Origin: Margaritifera margaritifera
Taxonomy: Eukaryota; Mollusca; Bivalvia; Unionida; Margaritiferidae
NCBI GenBank assembly: GCA_029931535.1
Contig: JAQPZY010001675.1
Location: forward strand, 843,501 to 907,500
Direction of reading: 5' to 3'
Length of the DNA: 64,000 nt
Numbering within the stretch: position 1 is the first letter of the stretch; each line of letters begins with the position of its first letter. The notes below the pieces were generated by a model that was given only the letters and a program-made list of their open reading frames with translations, was not told where the DNA came from and searched no databases. A program made the translations under genes and the position numbers. Of the stretch, positions 1 through 12,300 are shown piece after piece.

Positions 1-305
1 TTTTGACTGCAAGAACAGACTTGAGACTTAGCAATGTTTCCTTACCCAATTATTTTCAGCATGTTTTTCATTTGTAATTTCATGGTATTTATTTTCGTAA
101 TCGTGTCCATATATATGTCCTTATGTGTTAACTAATATTGTAAAGCGCTTAAAGCTTCTAAAGATTAAGTGCTGTACTTAGTCTTCATTATTATTATTAT
201 TTAATTCATGAGTCATAAATATTGAATTTTAACTCTAATTGATTATTAAGACACATTTTACTGATATAAAGTGCATTGCAGAACATTTGTCATTGTATGT
301 TTCAG
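1..305 (+). other. NAPG intron, 3' part
   Basis: AT-rich sequence ending in a pyrimidine-rich acceptor before the exon at 306. The upstream exon is outside the window and nothing else is seen here. Confidence 0.7.
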
Positions 306-376
306 TTGGAAGACAAACCCAGGCAATGTGCAGAATTTATAGGCAAAGCTGGAAGACTTCTGATTAGATTACAAAG
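306..376 (+). CDS. NAPG: NAPG coding exon (first in window)
   Basis: The acceptor is 'tttcag' just before 306 and the donor is 'gtaagg' from 377. The exon reads LEDKPRQCAEFIGKAGRLL and ends after two bases of an Arg codon. The 71 nt equal 23 codons plus two bases, which matches the phase of the next exon. Confidence 0.88.
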
Positions 377-3300
377 GTAAGGTACCAGGATAAAGTTAAT
401 TGTATGGTACCAATTTTCTGTAGTTTTTGTGACAAGTTTACTTCTTTCTTTTCTACAAAAAATTATTAGTTTTAAATGCAGCAATACAAATCTGTGGTGT
501 AATGGTCACATGGAATCTTTAAAAGTTGGCACATTCACAAATACATTACTCCCTCATTATACACTGTCCATTGGAGCCATAGAGTATATTGCATTATAGT
601 GAGACCACCTTATAATGAAGTACATGATACATATACAGTATTCCCTCATTATAATGCTGCCCATGGGAGCCATAGACTATATTGCATTATAATAAGCCAC
701 CTTATAATGAAGTACATGATACATATACAGTATTCCCTCATTATAATGCTGCCCATGTGGTCCAGATTATACTGCCTTATAGTGAGACCACCTTATAATG
801 AAGTACATGATATATACAGTACTCCCTCATTATAATGCTGTCCATGGGAGCCACAGTGAGACCACCTTATAATGAAGTACATGATACATATACAGTACTA
901 TCTCATGATAATGATATCCATGAGAGCTATGGATGGTATACTGTCTTATAGTGAGTCTATCTTATAATGAAGTACATCATACGTATACAGTATTCCCTTA
1001 TTATAATAATGTCCATGGGAGCTATACCATCTTATAGTGAGATCACCTTATAAAGAAGTATATGATACATAAACAGTACTCCCTCAGTATAACACTGTCC
1101 ATGAAAGAGTATACTTCATTACAGTGATATCACCTTATAATGAAGGGCATGATACATATACAGTACTCCCTCATTATCAAGCTGTCCACGGGAGCCATGG
1201 AGTATACCACCTTACAGCGAGACCAACTTATAATAAAGTACACTATGCATATAATTTTACTTCTGCATAATGAAATGGGATCCATGACCATACCCACCTT
1301 ATAATGTGTATGGCGTTATAATGAAGGGCATTATAGAAAGGGAGTGTTGTACAGTCCAGTTATTATTATATGGAAGTTGGTGACAATTATTGTAGGATCA
1401 TATCTTGGTAAAAACTAGTTATGCCCCACTCTGATTGTGGAAAGGGCATATAGTGTTGCCATTGTCCTTGTGTCTCTACCATCTGCTGACCTATAAGTAA
1501 TACATATACTACTTATTTATATTGTTAAATGTATATTTATTGGCAACTAAGCAGTGATGTACACCCCTGTGATTACGGACTAAGACACTGAGACTTTTGC
1601 TTGAAAGTAGACACCAGGTCTTCTTAAATGGTGTCTGAAAACATAAACTTAGGAAAAAAGTATTGTAAAACATTGTCCTAAAATTACAATGCATTAAAAT
1701 ATTATTTTGAAAATCAAGTGTTGGTGTCCAAAAACAAACAGGGTCCCAAAAACATGCAGAAAATCAGTAATTATCTATATGGATTTCTGATCTATCTGTG
1801 TTTGATGCGGCTAATACAGTGTCAGTATGGAAAGCTACCATTAACTTTTGTTAGTAAACTGCAGGATGGGTTAGAAAATGATGGGTATAACATCATGATT
1901 TCCTTTTTCTCCTATCACTCTCTCTTTCTCTCGCTGTCTCATCACATTAGTTTACAGCTGAAGAAGAGAGAGAGAGAAATCTTGGCAAAAAATTGCCTGA
2001 ATCAGTGTAGCTCCTGCTCATAATCAAACTTATCTAAGATGATGATATAAACCTATTTAAAAGCCAGGCTCCCCTGTAATAGTGGGTTGAACCCAAAATA
2101 GCAACTCCATATAATTAACATATTAATTCATCCATTAATATGCATGGATCTTGCACATTACTGAACTCATCTGAGATCTTGATGATCATAGTCTATATTT
2201 TAAGTTTGATCAAAATCAGATCATAGATATGGCCTCCAGAGTAGTAACAAGCAATTGTTGAGTGACGGATGACAGACGTAGGGACATATGACAAGCTGAC
2301 TTAGCCTTATGGCCAGGTGAGCTAATAATGATGGATTATGAGCTGTATATGTTGTATAAATGAATTAATTCATACAGATTTTCAAAACAATTTCATCCTC
2401 CTCCGCTGAAGTCAAACGTAGCACAGTGATATTTTGAGCATGGTTAATTGAAGTAATGTATTTCAGCAGAGTATTAACTCCCAAAGACACATCATGGAAA
2501 ATAAGTGACATCACAAGCATTAGCTTTCTAAAAATCTTGAAGGCTCTACTATATTTAATTAACATTTTGGACTGGAAAGAAAGAAACTTTATTATAAAAG
2601 TGGCAAAGTGCATAAGTAGGTCAGGTACTTTAGTTAAAGCCATAATATTCTTGTAATTGTTGAGCAGGACGGGAAATCAGCTTTATAAAGACTACTTATT
2701 GCTGTCAAGAAGCAGAGACAGTGACCTTTTTTCATGTTCTGGTGATCATATGTACATCTCTAAGTTGCATGCCCATGCTGGACAGCTTAGTACTATTACA
2801 GGTTACTTCGCTTGCATGTCTCCTGAACATGTACCCTACTGAAGTAGGCCTAAATCTTACATGCCTAATGCCTTGCGATTCAAGTCATTGCTGAAAGTCC
2901 CTTGATGCAGATCCTGTGAATTTAATCCCACTAAGAAACAATCTATGTAGGACTTCTTGAAACTTCTGAATGCAATCTAGATTGACATCATATGGACCCA
3001 TAAATATGTTTGCCGGCAAATAAGCCCTATTGGTGTGTACAAAAATACACATGTAACAATTTAATTCAGCACCAATCTGTGATGGACACCTTCTTAGCCA
3101 GCTGAAACTGCTGTATAAAAAATCACAAATGCCTTGCCTACACCAATATGAGACAAGCATTTAGTACTGCATCAGTTTTTGAGTTTGCCACTTGGATCAA
3201 TCTGGTGTACTTTCTCATACACATTTTGGGTACATTTTACATCAAATGGCTGAAATACCTTCCAAACTTAATATACTCTATGCCTTGACACAGAGCAAAA

Positions 3301-6300
3301 CTGGACCCCAACTTTATTATAAAATGTGTATTCTTGTAAATTTTCAGTTTCAATACTGTATTGCTTGTTTTATCTTCTTTCTAAAGTTTTTTTCTTTTCT
3401 GGATGCAATTAAATTGATTTTTTAAAATGTTTTCTGACCCCCTGAGTTAAAAAATGGGAAATCAGGGGGAGTTAATTTGGACAGTTGGAAACTTTTCATG
3501 ATGCATACTGTGGTTTCATTTTTTTTTTTTGTTGGTATCGATTTTCATGGTTTTGTCCAAAAAAAAAAAAAAAAAAGGACATTTCTGTGGATATTTAAAT
3601 GTGAATTTGCCTCTGTCAGAGTTGGTAATTAAATGGAGATGAAGTTAACTGGTTGTGAATAGGTAACTAATTATCTTGGAAAATAATTGCACTTACTTAG
3701 CAACAAATATTTTATATCAGTAACTAAAATATCCTTAAATCCTTCATGTCACTTGTTGTTTTTTTTATGACGGTTCTTTTGTGCAGGCTGCCACATGACA
3801 GTGTCACTCTCTAAATGTGAGGCCCAGCATTGGGATGAAATTTGTGAGGCCCGGCAGTGGGATGAAATTTGTGAATGATAGTGAATGCACATTGATGTCA
3901 GGAAGATTTCAGTAGATGTATCGTCATGTTGAAGAAAGAAAAAAATTCCTGAACTAAAAAATTCAATTTTCAGCCCTATAATTCATAAAACTGCTGTTAA
4001 TTTGGTGTGACAGTCATGACTTTGATTAAAGACAACTAATGATAATAATTAATATTATAATTAACATTCATGAGCCATATTTTATATCATTAAACAATAC
4101 AAAAAGTCAGTGTAGATAATTAAATTTAAGGAAATCTTAAACCAAAAGAAATAAATTATCCTTATTGGCTGGATGAAGGGTAGTTATTGTCCTGCCGCTA
4201 ATTAACTAGTTCTTTTTTTTTGACAAATGAACTTTTAAAAAAAAAGAATGAGGGAAAAGATATTAATCAGACTCAATACTAATTATATATTGCTAGTTGC
4301 TTGTGGTATTTAGCCATCCAAAGTTTGAATGTTTTGTCTCAACAATGTCTGTTGATTTAAAACCTAAAATAGATTTCTGACAGATGTGTCGCACTAAGAA
4401 AATGGTTGAATTGTATAGCAGTGACCAAAAATGGCAGATATGGAGCCAGAAGTCGTGCAGTCCAAAAATGGCAGACACGGATCCAGAAGTCGTGCAGTAG
4501 CTGGTGCCGAAAAATAAAAAGGCAAAAATGGCAGACATGGAGCCTCAAGTCTTGCATGAGCTGGTGCCAAATAAAAAGGAAAAACACTGGCAATATGCTA
4601 CCTTACTATTTGGCCATGATTTGATGAGGAGGGCAAAGGTCAAATGGAAGAGTCTATTTTGTTGATATGGGTATATTTGGATTTAAAATGTTTCATGTTA
4701 AGATTCTTATTTCATCTATTTATTTTCATATTGAATGATAGTGAAAAGGCAGTGACTGATCTAATAATGTAGAGTAGTTTTGTATGTGATCATGCATTTC
4801 ACTCATCAATTCCCGAATTCTTGGCATACCTAAATAATGTAGAGTAGTTTTGTATGTGATCATGCATTTCACTCATCAATTCCCGAATTCTTGGCATACC
4901 TAAATAGTGTAGAGTACTTTTGTATGTGATCATGCATTTCACTCATCAATTCCTGAATTCTTGGCATACCTAAATAATGTAGAGTACTTTTATATGTGAT
5001 CATGCATTTCACTCATCAATTCCTGAATTCTTGGCATACCTAAATAATGTAGAGTACTTTTATATGTGATCATGCATTTCACTCATCAATTCCTGAATTC
5101 TTGGCATACCTAAATAGTGTAGAGTAGTTTTGTATGTGATCATGCATTTCACTCATCAATTCCTGAATTCTTGGCATACCTAAATAATGTAGAGTAGTTT
5201 TGTATGTGATCATGCATTTCACTCATCAATTCCCGAATTCTTTGCAAACCTAAACAATGTAGAGTACTTTTATATGTAATCATGCATTTTACACCTCAAC
5301 TCATGAATTCTTGGCACACCTAAATTGAGGTTGGCACCTTAATTTCCCAAGTAGTTGCAACATTTTGCCCTAAACAATGCTGATGTTCAATTTTCTAGTG
5401 TACAGGAAAAGGACAGCACTATGGAATCTTCCATTATTAACTGATATTTTCTTTCATAATTATCTCATTCTCTGAAATTTGTATTCCTAAACTTGTATAA
5501 GTTTTATTTATTGCTAAATTATGCATTTCTGCATGATGCTTTGTTAAGAAATTTAGTCCCATTGCGTCATTTCAAAAACTCAGAAATATAATACACTAGC
5601 GGACATTAGCAACTTCAAGACAAAAATCAGGAAGCAGAACAAACCCCAAAATTTTAAAATACCAGATATGCTGTTTTATCAAAATTAATCACCATCTGAA
5701 AATTTTTATTGCCTTTGGTGATTTTGGCAATTGCCTACGCCAACATTATGAACCCCTTATAACAGACTCGTATGGTTAGTTTTTGGCATTGCCATTAAAT
5801 CGTGGCTGAATGGTAGACTGTGATTCATACAATTTTGTAGGAGTAAACATTCATTTAGAAAACCAGAATTGTATTTACAAGGAGTTGTGATTATAGATTA
5901 ACATATACATTTTTTCTTTATCAACTTGACAGGTATGATGAAGCCATTTCATCCCTGAAAAAAGAGATTGACTACCACAAAACTGCAGAAAACTATGACC
6001 AGATCAGAAAGGTAGTGATCGGTTTGATTCTCCTACTTCTACATAATGGGGACTATGTGGCTGCAGAACAGTTCTTTAACAGTGCTATATCGTGAGTAAA
6101 TCTATAACTACCATGTATACTTGCATATAAGTCAAGTCCAGCTACAAACAACATAGACTCTGATCTGCTGTCACATAATGTGCTGGCAGATCAGGCTATA
6201 TGTTGTTTGTTTTCTAAAGATTACTCCTAACAAACTGCATAGACTAAGATCTGTCATCACATAATGCACCAGCAGATCTGGGTCTGTACAGTGTGCAGTT

Positions 6301-9300
6301 GGACGTGACTTATAACCAAGTATATACAATACATGAATGATTTTTCATAAACACAATTTGAAGCGCTGTTCCCATGCCCATGCCTTTAAAAGAAAGAGAT
6401 GCTGTAATGCTTTTTATGTATACATATGTTTATTTTGTCCATGTTTAATATGGTGCAGCTCCGACACAGTGTTGAAAATAACAGCCTGTCCGATCATTTG
6501 AGACGGGTCGTTTTGCGATGAGTCAGGAAACTTTTTCCATAAGCATGCCTGTTTTCCATTTAGTCCCAAGACTGATCAGTAAGAAGGTAGAAAATCACCT
6601 ATTTTATTTTGAAATGTTTAATTCCATTGAACAGCTATCACTATGTTACCAGCCTGAGTTAATTTTAATCTTGTCATCTGTAAACTTTCATCATTCAGGA
6701 CTGTGAAATTTCCATGGAAATACAATTTTCCATGTCTTGATTGTTTCATTCCCACATTTTGGTAATGATTTTCATGCAGAATGGATAATCTAAAAAAATA
6801 TGATTTTTCTTTCTTTTTTTTCTTCTTTTTTTTTGTTTTTGTTTTTTTTTCATTCTCTTGTTTTGGTAAAGATTTCCATGCAAACCAGATATGTGCACTT
6901 GATGCATGTCAGTAAACAACAGAGATGTCCTTGAGGTGTGATATCATCAAGAGGGATACAGCAAACTGTTCAAAACTCAACGCTGGTATCAAAAACACAT
7001 GGTGGTGGACTTGGTTTGAGAAAAAGTTGATGGAGTGTTCTTTCTGAAGTGTTTTGGTAATGAGAGGAACAGGGATATGCATATTGCTTCTTGTGTCATC
7101 AAACATGGCAAGCCGTGACACCATGGCACTTCAAGACAATGCTTCTTCTGAAAAACATTAGGAGTTTATCAAAACCAGAAAGTCAAATAGTGCATTACCA
7201 TTTTTCATATATGTATAAAAGTGCTGTTCAGTACTACTATAAGAAAGACCCACTCCATGATACTTTTCATTCAGCCTTGGTAAGAAATTTAAAGCAGTCC
7301 TACAAAGCATATGAAGAACACAAGCCTTGGTAAGGAATTTAAAGCAGTCCTACAAAGCAGTCCTATAAAGCATATGAAGAACACAAGCAAGAGAAAAGAT
7401 ATTTCATAGAAGAAAAAGAATACAGCTTGATGCAAGAAAAGTAGAAAAGCTGTTTATCAAGAGAAAAGCTAATGAAATTTGCATGGCTTCGACTGAAAAG
7501 CTAGGCTTGTCCACCAGGAGAAAGTGGCATAGAAAAACCCAAAAACTAAGTTCCAAAAAATGCAAATAGACAGAGTGGTAGTGATTTAGAACAACTACAG
7601 TTGTAAATAGTGATTTTGATGGTACTGTACTTGTAAAGTTGTAAATGGACAACATTGGTAGTGATTGGAAGAAACTGTACATTTGAACAGACTGTGTGAC
7701 ATGCTATATTTATGCATTTGAATACAAGTTTTGACAGACTAGCTTTTTAAACAAGTAAAAGAAGAATTATTAAGTATCTAATAAGTTTTCATTGTTTTTA
7801 TACATTTTTGCATAAAATATACAGTGTGTTTATGACAAAATATGCACCAGGAGGTGGTTTTCTATGGGTTCAAAATGCCTGAAAATCATATTACCCCCCC
7901 CCCCCCCCAGGGGGGCATTGACCCCTAAACCACCATTGGCAGAAGACTCAACCCCACCCCACCCCACCCACCCCTTCCTCATCTCTCATTTTGAGACCTG
8001 CACCACTCTCAGCTCTGAACATTGTCACGAGAGATGCACATGGCTGATGATGTTGTCAAAGTGATCATTCAGGTCAGGTAACATTTTGATTGGAATTGTA
8101 ACTTTTTAAGTTTCCAGCCCTGTGGTCTGGTGGGAAATTTCAGGAGTTTTCATCTCAAATCCTACATCATTTAAGTTAGAGACCTAAGCATTAGTGTCTG
8201 GACTGGGGTGTATGGAGACATGAAAAGAAGAGAAAAGCATTAGGATGTCCTGCTTTGCTGCCAATTTATATTTGCTTACACCACTTTTTAACCCATAAAG
8301 TCACAAAACAGAGTATATAATTCAACTCGGGCTCAAAACTCCCACATTGGATGTCATCTTTGGAGCCTGTCAACACAATGGAAATAGTATATATGAACCG
8401 AGACTGGCAAATAAGATCAGATTTAACTGGTTTAAATTTGCTTAAACCACTTCTTGGGCTTTGAAGTTTAAAAAAATAATAATCATTGAACTCTAGCAAA
8501 GAAAACACAAGTAGAAGTTATCTTTTGATACGATCAATACATTGGGAATATATAGCATGTATAAAGAGAGTCAAAAAAGTAAGATCAGCTTTAATTTTCG
8601 TAAGTTCAGGGATAAATATTAATGTATGAGTAAAATTATTGGAAATAAAAATTTCAGATTTGTACAGACAAAGTAATAGGACAATCCCACTCTAACAAGG
8701 TTGCTTTACATTGGGTGCTTGTATGGAAATATGGCAGGCATCCAGACGTGCTTACATTGAGATGTGGTAGAGGCATCAAAAGGCATTTGCCATGAGATGT
8801 GGTAGGGGCATCCAGGTGCACTTGTACATGGGAAATGGTTAACATACACACAGCATCTGCATGATTTAAATGAAAACCTTAGGGTGTTTAAAAAATCTAT
8901 AGTCACTAATACAAACTTTAATGCTTGCATTCTTTTACATATATTTTACAGTATACTAATGATAGAAAGCCATCTTGGATACATCTTTATTGCATTCCTA
9001 TGTGTGTATGATTGTGTTTTCCAGTGTAGAGCAACGATGTGGAATGTCTATATCTTTCATCATGTGACTGCTAGATTTCATCTCATGGCCTTCTACTGTG
9101 ATGATAGTATACACAAACTGGCAAAAACTCCCTGATTTCCATCATCGCTTGATGTTTATTTCACAATAATGAAGATAAATATTAATTCCAATTTCCAGTG
9201 CATTTGCATCCTAAAACCTGATCGACCAAGCTACAGGTTCTGATTCTGTTGTCGGGTTTCAAGTCAAAGAAGCTGTTTTCATCATTGCTGTTTTTAAAAA

Positions 9301-12300
9301 TTAATCTTCTCATTATTATTTATTTGAGGAAATCAATTCTACATTAAAATTTAATTGAGGACTATATCATTATTTTGTGTATGTCTCATTTAATCTTAGG
9401 GAAAAGAGATGACTTTATTTTTTTTAAAACTGTTCACATTGTATTATTTTGCATGCTGTCTTCAGTGCACAGTTTTGGACAATGTATGTCAGTTACCTCG
9501 CCGGCATTGTTCTTTGAATGCTGTTATATGTGTAAGCATTATTTAAGTTTACATTTAATTTTTCAGTGCAAACCTAACCTTTTTGTGCTCTATTGTAAGG
9601 TGAAGAAATTTTCAATGGGTGTTTTGCCATTTTAAAGTTGCATTTTTCATTCAGAATGTGAGAAAAATAATCCTTCATCATGCATAAGTGTAGAATAGGA
9701 AAATTCTACCCTCAGAATCAGAATTTTGCATCAGTCACTTGGCAAAACCTCCTGTCTGATGCAAAATTCTGACTCTCAGGTGGAATTTTTCTATCCTACA
9801 CCAATGTGTATGAAGGGTTCTGTTAGTCTTTCCTGATTGTACTTAATGACAGAACTTTCATTATCACAGCCCATTTATTCTGACTACTTGGGTAGAATTG
9901 TTCAATCCCAGGCCTAAGTAAAAGAATTGATTAAATGTAGCCATTCTTACCTTCAGGTACACTGGTTTTGCAGAGAGTGAGGAAGCTGCAGCTATGGAGA
10001 GTCTACTCTCAGCATATGATCAGGGAGATGAGGATGAAGCAAGGCATATCCTGGCACTTCCTCTGATCAAATACATGGACAATGTTGTGAGTGTACATGA
10101 AAGACCTAAAAATTTGAGATATACACTTCAAACTGTCTATAAAGGACACTCCAATAACCAAAACAAGTTGTCCTTCTTGGACAGGTGTCTTTGTTATAGA
10201 GGCTAAAAGTAATCAGAAATAGAAGGGACTCTAATTAATATCCTCTACTAACCTCTTCCTGTAATGAATGATTTTGAGTTTATGAAAACCATACATAATA
10301 ATAAGTTGGACATTATAATAAAATACAGTTTTTGATTTTGTTTATCCCTATTAATGGTTTATCAATAAACTATATGTATGTCACCAAGATGTGTAGATTT
10401 TTATATAATCCAAACTACTAGATTGTAATTGTTTTGTACACTTTGCATAATTATTTTGTAAGCTGTACAAATAATTGGTGGTAATAACATTGTGTCATTT
10501 TCTTAGGTACCAAGAATTGGCAACATTTTATTAAGAATATAGTTTTCTGTACCAAAAGTTTACAGGACAAAAAATAATTATCATTTTTATGGATAAAATT
10601 TGAGTGTATAAAAAATTTACAGTCAGTGAGATAATACATTAGTTCATCTGAACTTTAATCCAATAATTTGTCATGCCCCCAACCCCAGAGTTTAGTTAAG
10701 TTCTAGTTATGTATGGCAAAACACATGAGTGATATGGTGTTACTTTTGTCTCTATGTCTGTCCATCCATCACACCTTGACTAAGTTTTGTGTTTAGGTCA
10801 TTTCAGGCACCCTAATGGGGCATCTGTGTTCCATCAACACATTCTTTTTTAACAATAATTCATTGTAATGAGATGTTGGTTAAAACAGTATGTATGCATG
10901 TGTCTTTTGGGTCAAAAGCAGGCTTTTGTTACATTTGAGTATTTCTTATTACAAAGTTTGTTATAAGGAGAGACCTCTGTAATGTACAAGCAAGCTGCAC
11001 TACAAAGGAAAATCATGCTTCACTTTAATTCTATATGCACTGTATGGATAATCTGTAAAATGCTTAGCAAAATTCAAATTTTATAACTGCAGACTGTAAC
11101 TAAACTCATTACTTTCCTTGAAGTTTGTAAAAATCCAGACGTTGTCTTCCTTTAAATTTTAAATGTCAAGGTTTCCATTCGAGAAAATTTATTTTTAGCT
11201 CATCTGCCAACAAAGCCATGAGAGCATAGAGTATAGCACTGTATCTATCAAGCATCATCTATCAGCTATTTCATATTAACACTCTGGAAGCCACATTTCT
11301 GATCTGATTTTGATAAAACTTGGAATATGGGCTTTTAACATCAAGACTTCATATAAATTTGATAATGAGCAAGATCCATGCATATTAATGAGATGATCTT
11401 GCATGTTATTGACTGAGCTTGTTATGATTCTAGAGGCCATGTTTCTGATCCACTTTTAATCAAGCTGGAATATGGGCTTATGTGATCAAGATTTCTAATG
11501 ACTATTATCTTGAGCATGATCTATGCATATTAATGAGGTAATCTTGTATCTGATTAGATGATCTGTTACCACTTTGGAGCCATATTTCTGATCTGATTTT
11601 AATCAGACATGGAATATAGACTTATATCATCACAATGTCTAATGAGTGAGATCCATGCATATTAATGAGGTGATCTTGCATCTGATTGGCTTAGCCTGTT
11701 ATCACTCTAGAGGGCATATTTATGGTCTGATTTGATCAAACTTGGTAAATAGGCTAATATCATCAAGACATTGGGTGAGTTTTATTATGAGCAAGATCTA
11801 TGCATAATAATGTGGTGATCTTGCATCTGATTGGCTGAGTTTGTTATAGCTCTAGAGACTGTATTTTGAATAGAATTTAATCAAACTTAGTAAATAGGTT
11901 AATATCATCAGGATCTTGGACGAGTACATTTATGAGTAAGATCCATGCACATTAATTAGGTGTTCTTGCATCTCATTGGTTGAGCTTGTCAACACTCAGA
12001 ACACTACTTCTGATCTGATTTTGATCAGACTTGCTAAATGATGATCAAGATGTTGGCCGAGTCTGATTATGAGCAAGATCAAGTCATATTTATGAGGTAA
12101 TCTTGTATCAGATTGGATGGGCTTGTTAACACACAAGAGACCAAATTTCATTTAATTTTTGCTCAGACTTGGTAAATAAGCTCATGTCATCATGATCCTA
12201 TAATAAGTGAGATCTGTGCATATTAATGAGGTGATCTTGCATCATATTGGCTGAGCTTGTTACCTCTCTGGAGACTACGTATTTCTATCTGTAGATCTAT

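Larger units (their letters stand above)
377..5932 (+). other. NAPG intron
   Basis: This 5.6-kb intron holds a 91-bp tandem repeat (540-1345), a short tandem repeat near 4.4-4.6 kb and a 70-bp array (4762-5323). Between 1346 and 4400 I see only AT-rich unique sequence, T and A homopolymers near 3519 and 3560, and a GA/CT-rich patch near 1915-1975. No exon or ORF there is convincing. Confidence 0.7.
6092..9956 (+). other. NAPG intron
   Basis: Contains a MITE-like inverted repeat near the donor (6115-6327), a short duplication (7255-7395), a C-rich stretch (7895-7976), a weak direct repeat around 'gagatgtggtagaggcatc' (8755-8815) and a hairpin element (9672-9816). The remainder is AT-rich sequence without a supportable exon. 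Confidence 0.7.

Noticed and set aside
7864..8064. Pro-rich open frame
   Set aside because: Generated by a C run and CCCCA repeats within an intron.
10087..10206. NAPG ending by readthrough of exon 3
   Set aside because: The sequence after the GTT|gtgagt donor loses similarity at once, while the exon at 13995 continues it in phase.
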